A stretch of 64,000 nt of DNA from Neurospora intermedia (taxonomy: Eukaryota > Ascomycota > Sordariomycetes > Sordariales > Sordariaceae), in assembly GCA_037102815.1 (NCBI GenBank), contig BTPP01000004.1, positions 992,001 through 1,056,000 on the forward strand, in the 5' to 3' direction. This document shows positions 11,035 through 23,900 of the stretch, piece after piece. The notes below the pieces were generated by a model. That model did no database searches, was not told where the DNA came from, and worked only from the letters and a program-made list of their open reading frames with translations. The stretch's first letter is position 1. Each line of letters begins with the position of its first letter. A program made the position numbers and the translations under genes.

Positions 11035-13745
11035 TACAAGGTACAACGTTAGCATCGATCCAGGAACTTGAAAGGGTCCGGCAGTCTGTCGGTTACCTAG
11101 TCAGTCCCCTCGGCTCGATTGGTTGTGATTTCGCTCGGTTGTTCGGTTCGGTTCGGTGGGGTCGTCTAAAACGGTCGCAGATCCGCGTGCTGAAAGTGGT
11201 TTAAACCAACGTGCTGGGTTCCTCCTGTTGCGTCAAGGCAGGAAGGATGTGAATTGATAGTAATCCTTTCTCTGTGAATACGAAACCTGCGGTCGCTTGA
11301 TCTCTGCATAATTCCAAGAATTCTCTTACAAGTTGTGTTTCTCTATATTTCGATCCATCTCATCTTGTTCGGTTCTCTCCAGCCGCCAGACGAAACTACA
11401 CCAGCAACTATGTAGAGTGGACAGGGGATCTTTTGTTAGTTCAGGTTGTCGCGAAGCGAACAACTTCCGTTCAATGCCATGGTCGGTTTTGTAATTCGCC
11501 TCCACTAGATTTGGCCAAATAATGTCTATCCTGCGGCTCTCTAAGGAAGCTTGCGCAATGTATTCAGCCTCCTCAACCGCTCACCGATTGACACACTGGG
11601 GACGAGAGCCAAAAATAAAGTTTTCCTGATACACTCTCACCGAGTATTTAACATACGAGTGGAGGTTCTTCATGTGCTGTGTTCGATATCAGCCCAGAGG
11701 AGCGACTCACTGCCAAGACATTACCGCTTCCCCATACTGAAAGTCATGAAACCCTTGATCTAGCGGACGTTTCGGTACTGGTCTGTCAATCAAATCGCCC
11801 AATTCCCTTTTTGATTCTTTAATCCCCTCCTCCTCGTAGACTTGACTATGCTTCCTGAGATCAAATACCTACCCTACCTAGAGGTACCTCGCATGATCAC
11901 TCACTCCGACCACTGTTCTTCAGGCACAACATTGGGATTTTTATTGACACGTTGCCTTCTCTGCTATGCTCCGGCCCATCCTGCCCGCCGGCGCTTGAAA
12001 CAGCCCTTTGTGAGTTATTGCTTTTTCCCTCCTCACGTCTGTCTTCTTCCACTACGCATTGTATCATTCGTTGAAAAAAGGAACATATCTGGCTACCGTG
12101 GGGGTCGTTGGGGCGTTCGGAATCACGGCGAGCGAGGTTTCGGATCGAGACAAACGACCCGTCACAGCACGCTAAGTACAAGAGGCTGCACTAAACTAGC
12201 GCTGTAAGTTTGCGGTGTAAGCGGGGGGGCTCTGGGGACTAGTGTAATGAACGGCGATCGCCAAGTCGGCCCTTCGCTTTCCCCTGGCATTCCACTTGCG
12301 CTTAGACGATCCAGAGGAGAAGAGTCTCTTGAGCCGAGCTGCAATGCATACCGAATGAGGCGATTTCTCAACGGTTATTCGGAAATTAACGTTAGCGTCA
12401 TCTTGGAAAACAAAGTCCTCGCTCGGGCAGTAATAAGGTTACTTGAAGTCGAACCTGCTCCACTATTGATGTCGGTCTTTCACAGTTCATCCCTCTTATC
12501 ACTCTGTTCGTATCCAGCAACCTTGTTCTGTCCATGATCCAGGACAGATGATCCGGTGTACCAGGAATAGCACCGTGCAAGAACATCAAAGGGAACATCA
12601 TCGGTACTTTAGTAAGTTTATACGTACATTGCTGATCAATGAGATTCTAACATTCAACCCGTCCCATCAAATCAGGTAGGGACTAGAGACCACCCACCTG
12701 TGGGAGTCAATGTTGAACAGAGAGGCACATGCAGGGGCAGAGACATGGAAAAGCCAACCAACAATAGTCTTGACGATGACGAAAACTTCCGAGTACCGAC
12801 TTGTATGCGCCAAGTGCAAAGAGCAATCTGATATGTTTTCGACTTCCCGTCTTTCATGCCTTACACAGACTAAGTTGCTGTTTCTCAAACCAACAGCGTT
12901 TTCTGAAACACGTCCAGTATCCAATAGCTTGGTTCCTTTCCTACTTTCGTCTTTTAGGCAGGGTTGTCGCTGGGATTGAAGCCCTTCGTCTCCAGTCTGG
13001 TCTTCATATTGACGCAGGGAAATCATGCTCTTTTCTTCCATGATGACGTATCGCTCACCATCCATAGCTGGTACTGCGAAACAGGGTAAGTTGATGAACT
13101 GGGAAGTGAGGCTTCGCTCTCCTGTCGCTTTTTTAGACCAGTCTTCCTGCTATGGTAACTCTCATCCAACAGACATCTCTTAAAGGTACTTACTCAATAC
13201 TCTCCAGAGATGTCACTGAGCGACTGAAGTGAACATAGGTAGGTAACTAGGTCGTTTGACCCTCGATGTGAATGAACAAGGGCCAGGATCTTGCGGGGAG
13301 ATGGACGGTGAAACGGTACATCGTACAATGCCCTCCCTGCCTTACTGCCCTGCCGTGTAGTACTCGTTGATCTCACGTCACGCTACCTACCTACATAACG
13401 GAACCTATCTGCGTGCCTGTCTGTCCGTCTCGCCCATTTCGTCGCTCGTTAGCCGTTGTAGGAAGTGAAGCGAGCGAGAAGGCGAGGATTCTGCCCTTCT
13501 TTCGGCTTGTGCGCCCCGCAGCGGGTAGTGATGTCGTGCTGTGATGTTGTAAAGAAGCAGTGTAGCGTAAGACGCCCTGTCGGCAATCACATCTCGTTAT
13601 GTCACGCAGCACTAGACATGATGCTACATGTAGTCTTGACCGTGAGGCGGAAACAAGAATGAGCACAAGCCCATCCCTTTTCTTTCCCCCAAGTAACATC
13701 CTGTGGGCGTCTTGTAAGCCTTGAGTGAGTGATGACATCTGGAGA

Positions 13746-13780
13746 CAGGGCAGGGCAGGGCAGGGCAGGGCAGGGCAGGG
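13746..13780. repeat. GGGCA pentanucleotide tandem repeat
   Basis: Seven perfect five-base units in non-coding DNA. Confidence 0.95.
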
Positions 13781-16357
13781 GTCATGCCTCTAGTTTTCGT
13801 AGTCACATCTGAAACAAAGAAGTTTGGCACCTGTATGAAGCTTCTCGCCGAGTTAGCCCTACTTGGTGTCACGTCGATCCAGCGGTTCCTGGCAGAAAGC
13901 TTGCTTACCTGATTTGTTCGACACGACTTTCTTTGCGAGGCTGGTAGATGGTGATAAGTAGATGAGGCGTGGAAGGGGAATCTCTACGAGCCTGAAATAC
14001 ACGGACGCCACTTCATTATGGTTAACCTGTGCTTCCCTTACCTGTACCTATCCCAAACAAGCTGAGTTCCCTGCGGTCCACATGGGATTAACGCCCTCTC
14101 CTACAAGATATATGGCTTGAATAACACCCAAGATAGAAAGTGGATCAAAAGACTGTCTGGAAAGAGATGTTTCTTGCGAAAGGTGTTTGCGAGATCGACC
14201 ATCCAACCCGGAATGACTCGACTGTTACTCTGCCCTCCGTAGCCGAATGCCACCCAAATGGACGGATTCTCCGAACGAGGCTAGTACCCACGTATACTGC
14301 GGTCGAGGATCTCCAAATGTCCCGTCTCTATCCACAAAGACAGTCTCGGTCTGTCCCTCTCTTGTCTCGAAGAAGAAGGCGGTCCCCAAAAAGGCAATGA
14401 TGCCAGTCCGGGGCTTTTCCCTCTAGGTCTTGATTGCATGTCCGGGAAAGACCGGCACTTACAGCAAGCGAGGCAGTTCGAGGGGACTTCACACGGACGA
14501 TAGACCGAATCGGAAATGAAATGTCCGAATCAAGACAATTTATTGGCTCTTGCCTCTTCAATGCGTTCTTCCCTACTTTGATCCTATGCTTCGCTCCGTC
14601 GTGCACACCTTCTTCCTTTTCTTGGTGGTGATGATTGTTCAGACCATCGATCGTTTGCTGTTGTCAGAGTTTGGCAGCAGGGACGTCACTTTTCACTACC
14701 AGCTCAGCTCCTTCCTCGTCTTCACATCCTCTCACCAAGGGCGGTAAACAGGAAATGAATCAAACGGAAAACAAGGTCCACAGTAGTAGGGCACTACTAT
14801 TCTCCTCAGCAACGGCTATGGGGGACGTGTCGACAATTGAGATCCCAGCTTTGCTCGATGCGAAATCGTGACGTGCAATCGGATCGAACGCCGGACCGCG
14901 GAGCGGGGTACGGCACACTGAAGAGACCCTCAATCAGATCAGTTAAGTCATGTGGCCTCGAGGAGATCCTGCCAACTTGGCCTGGGTTCAGGTTGGTAGG
15001 GCAAGCACGGCGGCGCAGGTGCTTCAGATTTTGTCCGATGGGGTTTGTCTTCCGTGAAGGAAGGCACGGGGTGGACTGTACGATAGTGCCGTTCTTGACA
15101 GATACCGGTCACTATCGGTGAAGAGACGAAGCCACCGACGCGGGGATAAACATTAGGAGAATGACCTGCATGACTCACATGGCAGGTTTGTTGTTACCTT
15201 CGGCCGCCTCTCGAGAAAGCACGCTAGAGACGCACGACACATTGCAGAACCCTAGGCCACTAGCCTGAGGACAATCGAGCAAAAAGAAACGATGACGAGA
15301 TGACGCGACTACCTACCTATGAGCTTCTTGCCCCAACACAGCCTCGAATGACGACTACCTCTGGCCTTCGGCCACGATGGGGTGGAGAAGCACAAAATCA
15401 AACAACGGAAGGTCCGGACGAGGGAGACATGATGGAAAGAGAGCAGGGAAAGCACATCATATCAAACGAAAGAAATCAGCGAAGGGGGGGGAAGAGAGAG
15501 GCGACGAGCCAGGCTGGAGTCATGGTGGAGGGAACGGGAAGGATAATCGGGAATGCGATGGCTGTGTGATGATGGATGATGATTCCGCACTTGCTACTCG
15601 CTAACTCGCTGTCCAGTTCTGCAATAATGGTATGTTTTATACTGCGCGAAACCCGGCTTATATCAACCATTCTAATATGGTATATCGGCCCTGCTCTAAG
15701 GCTCCGCCGTCCACCCACCCTCCAGTCCGAGACGCACGTACAGACGACAGGGACACACGGAGACACGCTCCAGGAAAGGATAGGATGAGCTGAGAAAAAA
15801 GTATTCGATTCGATGGAAGAGAAACAAGGAGGATACCTTCGCACCGCCCGAGGGTCACAGGCTTGGTTCCGATTCGGAAAGTTGGCATGAAAAGCATGCG
15901 TGACAGGGCAAACCAGGTCTGTGGGATGCTTGGGAAATGGTGGTCCCGCTTCCTCCCCGCTTTCCGCAGCTTCTCACCACGCAGTACAATCCAGCTCTGG
16001 TTTGTTTGTGAGCCCTAGTACAAGAAAACCAAGACTTTCCTGGACAAAGGAAAGTGTTGGGCTTTCAGCAAGGTGAACGCTGTACGATTTATATCTTGAA
16101 TCCTGAAGGCCTTGAAGGAGACGGAGACAAGTGTAAAAGGACAGCCATCAGAGGCTTTGTGGCGTCCCAAACCCTTGCCGTTATCCCATGTCGCTTCGAA
16201 CGGAAGACAGTACCTCTCTTGAAAGGCCAATGAGAGCTCCAAAACTTCCCTGTTCAACCCATGCTTGAAGGACCAAGCTAACAAACAATCCAGTAATGAA
16301 TTGTATGCCCGCTCGCTGGGACTCATGTATGTGAAGGAGGGTGTGAGAATAGAGTAA

Positions 16358-16373
16358 GGGGGGGGGGGGGGGG
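16358..16373. repeat. G16 homopolymer
   Basis: An uninterrupted run of 16 G, about 370 bp beyond the stop codon of the minus-strand ketopantoate reductase-like gene. In an RNA from that strand it would be C16. Confidence 0.95.
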
Positions 16374-16743
16374 TAGTGGCGACAAGTATGAGACTGTGGA
16401 AGATGTGACGCAGAGCTCCTGGAGCAGTGTCAGATACGGAGAAGCAGTGATTCAGGAATAGAGGGGCAGTGGGTAGCCAGGACCGAGCGGGACTTCCTCC
16501 GTAGAAGCACCCTACTGTTGGACAAGGCGACTGGCACCGCTTGGTGAATGGTGTTTCGGTTCCTGAGAACGTTGGCATCTGTCAGTGCCTCAAGTCGGCG
16601 TACCGTCCCTGTGGCTACCGAGAGCCTTCCAATGGGCGATTGTGGTTTGTACTCGACAACAAAGGCCAGATGTTGTTGCTTGGCATTCCATTGACAACAT
16701 GGTAAACTCAGCACAGAACGACCTTCTCCGTGATATAAGGCAT

Positions 16744-18072
16744 CTACTTCTTGCCAAAGTAAGCCTCCAAGAGGCTTGTTTCCCCGATAACACCGCCTTC
16801 CACAAGCTCGCAGAGTTTTTTATGGTTGGGCGCTTCCAAGCCAAGATATTCCGCCATCTGTACCAACCAGCCGTTGAACTCTCGAACTTCGGTTTGTTTC
16901 CCAGCCATAACATCCTGGCACATGGAGCTCCTGTTGTCTTTCACCTTTTCTCCGACTCGTTGCAGCATTGCGTTAAGCCGCACAGCCGAGAAACGCTCTA
17001 CGAGAGCTTCCTTGCTCAAGTCGGCGTCCGGGGCCGAGTCAGCACCAGAGAGAATATCTTTGCTACTCGGGTGTTGAGCCAAAGCCTGGAGTATTTGACT
17101 AGCTTCATCTACCAGAATGTCCATGAGCTTCTTCAGCTCAGGTGCTGGCTGGTCAAAAAGATGACCGTTCATGCAACGGATGACAGCTGTCAAGGGGTTG
17201 ATAAGTGAGTTGATGATGAGCTTTTCCAGTTGAAGAACCCAGAGTGCATTCCGTGGCACTTTACGAGCCTCCAGCTCGGGCGCCCTCCCAATTTGTTCCA
17301 TGAGGTAGTCTGCTGCGTGTGCCGTGTTTGGGTTGGGCAACACCAAGCCCATGGCGATATCAGCGGGAGCGGCATGAACACTCTTAAAGGTACCCAGAGA
17401 AAACACGCCGTGGGTCGTCACACAGACCAGCCAGTTCGGGTGTTGTCTAGGCGGGAAGCGATGCTCACTATATATAGCGCCGTAAGGCGGCCACAACTTG
17501 TTCATGCCATTCTGAACAAACCCGACAGTTGAGTTCCCATCGAGATAGCGCCGCAGTCTGTCTACCTGAGGCAGAGCGTCTGGAGCTTTGGTGGCGACCA
17601 AAAGGTTCGCGATCTTGTGCCCGTCACAGACCTCCCTCACAGGCCCATGTGCTGGTGCTTCCTCTGTCCACCACTCTACGTCGAAAGATGAGATTTTTTC
17701 GGTAACGCCGTGTCGTGTCAGCTCAATACCCGGCTCGGAAACCCAGTGCTCCAACAAGCTTTTCCGGTGAAGGACGAGTGTCACCGGGACTTCTTCACCC
17801 AGTTTTCCCAGGGAGTTGGCATAGAGCCTACCGAGGTTACCGATGCCAAGGATAAAGATGCGGTTTTGAAGATCCTTAGGCGTTGCCGGCTGAAATCGTC
17901 CCTTGTTTCGGCTATTTGGTAGGTTTTCGGGAGTCCAGGCATAGAGCTTGGGCGCAGCTAAAATACTTTGAGTGATGTTGTGAAGCCATGGTGGTAGTGT
18001 CACACCGTTCTTAGGGACTGATTGTGCGAGTAGGCGTGTTGTCGTCGACATATTTGTGACGAATCTAGACAT
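16744..18072 (-). CDS. 2-dehydropantoate 2-reductase (ketopantoate reductase) family protein
   Basis: Ketopantoate reductases reduce 2-dehydropantoate to pantoate with NADPH, a step towards pantothenate and coenzyme A. The 442-residue single-exon protein has the Rossmann glycine motif ILGIGNLG at about residues 74-81, the family QNG motif at 187-189 and the C-terminal helical domain with LEKLIINSLINPLTAV, where K284 fits the catalytic lysine position. The N-terminus (MSRFVTNMSTTTRLLAQS) is basic and hydroxylated, so mitochondrial import is plausible. It is longer than bacterial PanE (about 300 residues), as is common for fungal members, some of which are annotated instead as mitochondrial mRNA-processing factors. 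The exact substrate is therefore inferred from family only. It is divergent from RAD26, with about 0.9 kb between the start codons. Confidence 0.85.
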   Translation of the reverse strand: MSRFVTNMSTTTRLLAQSVPKNGVTLPPWLHNITQSILAAPKLYAWTPENLPNSRNKGRFQPATPKDLQNRIFILGIGNLGRLYANSLGKLGEEVPVTLVLHRKSLLEHWVSEPGIELTRHGVTEKISSFDVEWWTEEAPAHGPVREVCDGHKIANLLVATKAPDALPQVDRLRRYLDGNSTVGFVQNGMNKLWPPYGAIYSEHRFPPRQHPNWLVCVTTHGVFSLGTFKSVHAAPADIAMGLVLPNPNTAHAADYLMEQIGRAPELEARKVPRNALWVLQLEKLIINSLINPLTAVIRCMNGHLFDQPAPELKKLMDILVDEASQILQALAQHPSSKDILSGADSAPDADLSKEALVERFSAVRLNAMLQRVGEKVKDNRSSMCQDVMAGKQTEVREFNGWLVQMAEYLGLEAPNHKKLCELVEGGVIGETSLLEAYFGKK

Positions 18073-18990
18073 ACCAGCTAAAAGTACCTGATTGGAGCCA
18101 GGAAGATGGGTCTTTTAGGGATTCTCGTGGTGGTAGAGAAGAAATGGAACCAAAGTTTGTGAGCCGAAGGAAGAGATGATGAAAAGGATTCAGCTAAACT
18201 CATGTGATAGCATAAGGGAACCGGAAAAGAGAAATCGAAGCAGAGGAGATGCTCGCGATGGATGACAAAGTATATGCTACGCCTTTGTAACCTACATACC
18301 GTGAGCCTGAGTGGAAACAGAGCAAGCACTACAAGCCCCTGAGTCCGCGCTATGTTTTGTTGACTTGGTCGAACATCGATGCAATGCGCGCAGTCGCGAT
18401 ATCGGGATGCTTAGTAATCACCTTGCCCAGGTCACATGACGACGTGTCGGTACAAGTACGTCGCCAAAAGCAGAGGATCTCCAACGCTTCCGCGAACCCT
18501 GAACTTGCAGTGCGTCATCGGGGGCCAGGGTTTAATATTGTTGCGCCGGCCACTCGCGCAAGTAATGCCTATCACACGCAGCAAAAGCGGGCGCAAAAAG
18601 CAGAGAACAGGCAACAGCACTGCAGCTTCGATCTGTAAACTGCGGCTTCTGACTTTTCATCGCAACAATCCATCATCCCGTTTGCCTCCAGTTCGGAAGA
18701 CTCCGCTACGATCCGTCGCTTCTCTAATGCCACTCGTTGATTCCGCCTGAAGTTGTACTACTTCCACCAGAAAGAGCTCACCTACCTACACTATTCATCC
18801 CGCCCATTGCAATATTTGACCACACTGTCCATCGTCCCTCGCTTCTTTGTCACTTAGAACCAGCCAAGACTTTCAGCCAACGCCGAGATCTTAGACTAGA
18901 CAGTCGCCAGTTACAAGCACTATACCTGTTTTTCATTCCTCCCTCCATTTTGCTTGCTCTAGTCAATGGCATTGCACTCTTTCTTCCATC
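18073..18990. promoter_or_regulatory. Shared divergent promoter region
   Basis: This 918-bp stretch separates the start codons of the ketopantoate reductase-like gene (-) and RAD26 (+). The part next to RAD26 (about 18740-18990) is pyrimidine-rich, as in fungal leaders, and holds short upstream ATGs. No TATA box or specific operator is obvious. Confidence 0.5.
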
Positions 18991-21900
18991 ATGGACCCTG
19001 ATACAACCCAATTATCGAAGACAACCGAGGCCTTGCCCGAGTCGACGCCCAATGCCGAAGACACAGAAGCAATGACACTCGACAACAAAGACTCGACCGT
19101 TGATACACCAAGTGCGCCGAATGCTGACGAGCTCGACGAAGAGGCTGCGCTCAAGAATCTTACTGAAAATGTCCGAGATCAAGACGATTTGGAACGTGAT
19201 ATCACCCTACAAGCGAGCCGTGCCTTGATCGAAGCCGAAGACAAGAGAGATCAGAAACGCATCGAAAAGGCCGAGGCCACTCGTACGAGACTCGAGAACC
19301 AGAAGAAAACACAGCAACAGAAACTGCGACCTGGTATCACCAATCCAACTGCACGATTACGCATACAACAGGAGATAGCGCGAATTGATACCGAAATCGA
19401 ACTTTGCGACAAAGACATTGCCGATTTCCGTGCCCGCATCGAACAGCGCAACCAGCAGGGCGAGACGGGTACACTGGCCCCGGCCACCGGCAAAATACTC
19501 CCTAACGAGACCCAACGAGAATATCTCATCCGAACGGGCAAGATCACGCCGTTTGCTAAATTTGGTGGACCCAGACCTGCCGAGGTTGAGGGTGATCTCG
19601 CCAACGCCATTGTCGATGCAGAAGACGAGGCTGTCGCTGAAGAGCTGGAAGAAAAGGAAAACGACGGCCCTCGATCCCATCAAAATCTTCGTCTCCCTGG
19701 CTTTGCCGACGAAAATGAGGTCGCTACCGTAGCTGTCGCAGACGAATTTTCTCTACGTTCTCGAAAGAGGCGTAGGGTCCAGCCGCCGCCCGAATCCGAC
19801 GATGAGTTTGTGCCGGGAGAGTCTGGATCTGAAGCGGCTTCTCCTGAGGCCGACGCATCCGACGATTACGATGATTATGAAATGGTGCGCACCACACTCA
19901 AGAAGCGGAAGAAAGCAGTCAGAGAAGCCGATGGTGATGACAAGGTCGATCTGAGCGGGATCGATGATGGCAACGAAAAAGTCTATCAAGCAAGACTGAA
20001 AGGCTGGGTAACGCGCCGGAGCAATGCACGACGGGCTCGTCAGCAGAGGCTTGGCCAGCTAATTGATGAGGATGATGATGGGACAGAGGAATGGTTCAAG
20101 CCAGCGCCTGACCAGCCTGACCACCAGTTCGAAAACGGGCTGAAATTGCCAGGTGACATTTACCCAGCTCTCTTCGACTATCAGAAGACCAGCGTACAGT
20201 GGCTAGCTGAGCTGTACGCGCAGCAAGTTGGAGGTATAGTTGGAGATGAGATGGGTTTAGGAAAGACTGGTATGTTCTCTCTGATGTCCCCCCTTGGAAA
20301 TCCACGGAACGTTGCTGACGAGATGTAGTGCAACTGATTTCTTTCGTGGCTGCGTTACACTACAGTCAAAAGCTCGACAAACCCGTCATTGTTGTAGCCC
20401 CGGCAACAGTTTTGCGTCAATGGGTAAACGAGTTTCACCGCTGGTGGCCACCACTTCGAGTATCCATCCTTCACTCGTCTGGCAGTGGCATGCTCAATGT
20501 CCGCAACGAAGGAGCGCTTGAAGACAAAGAGGATGACTACGGCAAGAGAAAGCCTAAAAAGTCCAGCCAGGCTGCAAAGAAGATCGTCGATCGCGTTGTT
20601 AAGCATGGCCATGTGCTGGTGACAACTTATGCCGGTTTGCAGACGTACGGCGATATATTGATCCCAGTCGACTGGGGCTATGCTGTTCTGGACGAAGGAC
20701 ACAAAATCCGCAATCCAAACACAGCAATCACCATTTACTGCAAGGAACTTCGGACACCCAACCGCGTGATTCTTTCCGGCACGCCAATGCAGAACAACTT
20801 GACAGAGCTATGGTCTCTCTTTGATTTCATCTACCCCATGCGTCTCGGCACCTTGGTTGCCTTTCGAAATCAGTTCGAGATCCCGATCAAACTTGGCGGT
20901 TATGCCAACGCAACCAACCTTCAGATCATGACTGCTCAGAAATGTGCAGAGACGTTGAAAGAGACCATCAGCCCCTACCTACTTCAGCGGCTCAAAGTAG
21001 ACGTGGCTGCCGATTTACCGAAGAAAAGCGAACAGGTCCTATTTTGTAAGCTGTCCAAGCCCCAGCGCGAGGCGTACGAGCTATTCCTCAAGTCGGATGA
21101 CATGACTGCCATTCTCAACAGGACGCGCCAGTCCCTCTACGGTATTGATATCTTGCGTAAAATATGTAATCATCCCGATTTGCTTGATCCGCGGCTCAAA
21201 GATGATCCCTCTTACAAGTGGGGCAGTACCAGCAAGTCAGGGAAAATGGCAGTGGTGAAGTCATTACTTCCCATGTGGAAACGTCTAGGCCACAAAACGC
21301 TGTTGTTCTGTCAGGGAACTCAAATGCTGGACATCATCGAGGCATTTGTGAGGCGCCAAGATGGCATCAACTACCTACGTATGGATGGCAAGACGCCCGT
21401 CAAAGATCGGCAGACGCTTGTCGACCAGTTCAACAATGACCCGGACTTACATCTCTTCCTTTTAACCACCAAAGTGGGCGGACTTGGCACCAACTTGACG
21501 GGAGCTAACCGGGTCATCATCTTTGACCCAGACTGGAACCCATCAACCGATGTCCAGGCCAGAGAACGTGCATGGCGGTTGGGACAAAAGAAGGAAGTCA
21601 CGATCTACCGGCTTATGACAGCTGGAACCATCGAAGAAAAAATCTACCACCGCCAGATCTTCAAGCAGTTCCTGTCAAACAAGGTATTGAAGGACCCGAA
21701 GCAGCAGACCTCATTCAATCTAAATGACCTTCATGACCTGTTCAGTCTAAGCTCGTATGAAGACGGGAAAACCGAGACAGCAGAGCTATTTAAGGGCAGT
21801 GAAGTCAAACGCCTGCCTTCAGGACCCACGGAGATAGTCTTGCCTGGCAACGACACGCCAGTTCTCCGGGCCCCTGGAGCCAGCAAACCAGTGGAAGTCA

Positions 21901-22571
21901 AGGACGAATCCACAAGTGAGGACGAGACAAGCAACCTCCGTCATCTTGAAGAAGTTGCAGGATTGGAAACATTCAACGACGATGGACCGGCCCCTGCACC
22001 GAACGAGGAGGACCGTCTGATGGAGGGTATCTTTGCACGTTCCATTCACAGCGCTCTTGAACACGACGAGATCATGAATGGCAAAAAGCCAACGGTCAAG
22101 GCAGACCGCAGAATTCTCCAAGCAGAAGCGGATCGAGTTGCTGCTCAAGCGGCCTTGGCTCTCCGCCGTGCGGGTGAGGAAGCCAGAAATGTGCCCATCG
22201 GCACGGTCACTTGGACGGGCGAGTACGGCGAAGCTGGTCGTCCAGCGCCCCGTCATGAACGCGGAGGTTCCAGCTCAGTAGGTGTTCGCGGTGCAGCAGG
22301 CGGTGCGGGTTCGTCGAGAGCGTCGAGACCGGCGACACCGTCTGATAACAGAAACCTGAAAGCAGAGGACTTTGAAAGAATGATTCCGGCGTTCATTAAA
22401 CGACATGGTGGCAGGGTCCCATCGAAGTCGCTCGTCGACCACTTCAATCACTATTGCACGGGAGCGAGACAGGCAGATATGTTTAAGGTTGCTTTGGAGA
22501 AGGTGGCCAAGTTGGAGAAAAAGGGGTCGAGCATGCGGGGCATTTGGACTGTTCGTCCGGAGTATCAATGA
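18991..22571 (+). CDS. rad26: RAD26/CSB-type SNF2 DNA repair ATPase
   Basis: This is the yeast Rad26 / human CSB (ERCC6) homologue, a SNF2-family DNA translocase that acts on stalled RNA polymerase II in transcription-coupled nucleotide excision repair. There are two exons, 18991-20269 and 20329-22571, split by a 59-nt intron (GTATGT donor, ATGTAG acceptor) just after the Walker A motif, giving DEMGLGKT|VQLISFVAALHY. The spliced protein is 1,173 residues. The N-terminal part is acidic and coiled-coil-like. The helicase motif II is DEGH (about residues 548-551), characteristic of this subfamily. SGTPMQNNLTELWSLFDF and the C-lobe motif QARERAWRLGQKKEVTIYRL follow. A C-terminal winged-helix-like segment (FIKRHGGRVPSKSLVDHF) also matches CSB proteins. 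Start and frame are well supported. Loss would be expected to affect repair of transcribed strands. Confidence 0.95.
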
Positions 22572-23051
22572 TGTTCTTTCGGACAATGCACGGATAAGGT
22601 TCACATTGGCAGCCAGAGGTATAAGGGCGGTTTTGATCTCGAACTTGCCAAGACGGACTGGAATCCTGAATCACATCAATGGATTTGTACAAGATTTAGA
22701 TGGTGGTCTGATGAAGATTATGGAGGACACTATTGGGGTATGTATGCCTGGGAGCTTACACCACCTTGGAAGAGAGTGGATGGGTTATCGCGTCGCCTTT
22801 TCGTTGCGTTTATGATACCAACGTTTGTAGCTTTTTTTTATATATATAAAAAAAAAAAGAAAACCCAAAAAGCAAAGAAAACAAAACCCAAGCGTCGACT
22901 TTAATCATGGCCAGTCTTGCCTGCTTAATCAATCGCGTAAATAAATGGTTGTGAAGGTTCGGTAACCAACAGACTGAAGGTGTTCTTCACGCTCCAATAT
23001 TAACAACGACAATTCGCTGCCTTTATCAAATGCACAAACCTCAACTTGAAC
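22572..23051. other. Short intergenic stretch after RAD26
   Basis: About 480 bp holding the RAD26 3' flank, with an AT tract (T8, TATATATA, A11 around 22831-22859) that may mark a 3'-end region, and the promoter of the small HHE gene. An out-of-frame ATG at 23031 precedes the likely start at 23052. Confidence 0.5.
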
Positions 23052-23900
23052 ATGATATCGAGCACATCTGACAGCGATGTGCAAGCCCAAGAGACTGGAG
23101 CCGGAGCCGGACTGAGACTCGGCGATGTTGTCACTTCGGATGCAGTTTCCAATGCCGGCAATGTAACCGATCGGGCGCCACCACCGCTCTCACCAGGAGA
23201 CTATACAGTGTACAACCGACTGGCCGAGCAGATGACTACTTTGTCTGTGCTCATCCTGTCCTGCACACTATTCCTCGATATCAAATCAAAGCACAACCAC
23301 TTTCGCTTGGTGTGGAATACGCTCGACGCAGCTTGTACCTGTGACAACGGTAGTCAAAGCACAGCAGCACTGACTGAGCGACAACCCATAGAATGCGGGC
23401 TCCGGCTCACTCGCTACCTAAAAGCTCACCAATCCATCAAAGAAGACTTGCATGGTCTCCTTATAGCAAAGCAAATGCCTCAATTGAGAGCTGCCATCAA
23501 GGCCCATGATCGTCAACGTCATCGTCACAATCATCAGCAGCAGCATCAGCATCGTAAGCGAAACGGAAGAAGAGTATATCCAACAACACCGTGCAATCCA
23601 CTTGGGCATGGAGCAGTTCGAAAAGGACCTGAAGAATTGCAGGAGCAAAGAGGAAGCGTTTAACCTGCCGATGCTGGAGCATTTAGATCAGGAGGTGGAG
23701 GAGTTGGGGCGGAGAGGAGAAGATGAGTAAGTATTGAAGTTTGGAGGAGATGGAGAGATTGCTGTTGTCCGAAAGAACCCAAGAGGGCAACTTGAAGTCA
23801 GGGAAGGGGTTTGAAGGCTGTGACTGTAGTGATTGAGAAATGTTTCAGGACATGGAAGTGGTGGTTTGTGTTCAGAGTGTGGCTGATGGTGGTGGACTAG
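23052..23900 (+). CDS. Hemerythrin-like (HHE domain) small protein, multi-exon model
   Basis: Fungal HHE proteins are helical-bundle proteins that may bind iron. The pattern YNRLAEQM...HNHFRLVWNTLDAAC...LKAHQSIKEDLHGLL.AKQMPQL...HRAIHLGMEQFEKDLKNC...LDQEVEEL follows the fungal family. Spelling it requires introns. My model has exons 23052-23246, 23292-23511, 23570-23726 and 23849-23900 (624 nt, 207 residues). The third intron has a strong GTAAGT donor and TTTCAG acceptor. The first two are very short (45 and 58 nt) with weak donors (GTGCTC, GTCAAC), so they are tentative. Without the last exon the frame ends at TAA 23728-23730. The usual HHxxEE metal motif reads HQSIKE, so iron binding may be weakened. 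Function is unknown. Confidence 0.6.

Larger units (their letters stand above)
8439..16743. other. 8.3-kb gene-free stretch with repeats
   Basis: Between the Myb gene and the ketopantoate reductase-like gene I find no supported coding gene. The stretch holds the Myb 3' flank, a double poly-T tract (9019-9055), the transposon-like element at 10532-11034, a GGGCA pentamer repeat (13746-13780), a G16 homopolymer (16358-16373) and several TACCTACC/GGTAGGTA words (near 11871, 13239, 13385, 15308). ORFs of up to about 190 codons occur, but their composition and lack of recognisable domains suggest chance. Confidence 0.55.

Noticed and set aside
16015-16578. 187-codon minus-strand ORF downstream of the ketopantoate reductase-like gene
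   Set aside because: It runs through the G16 tract (as a poly-Pro run) and shows no family resemblance; it is most likely a chance frame in 3' flanking DNA.
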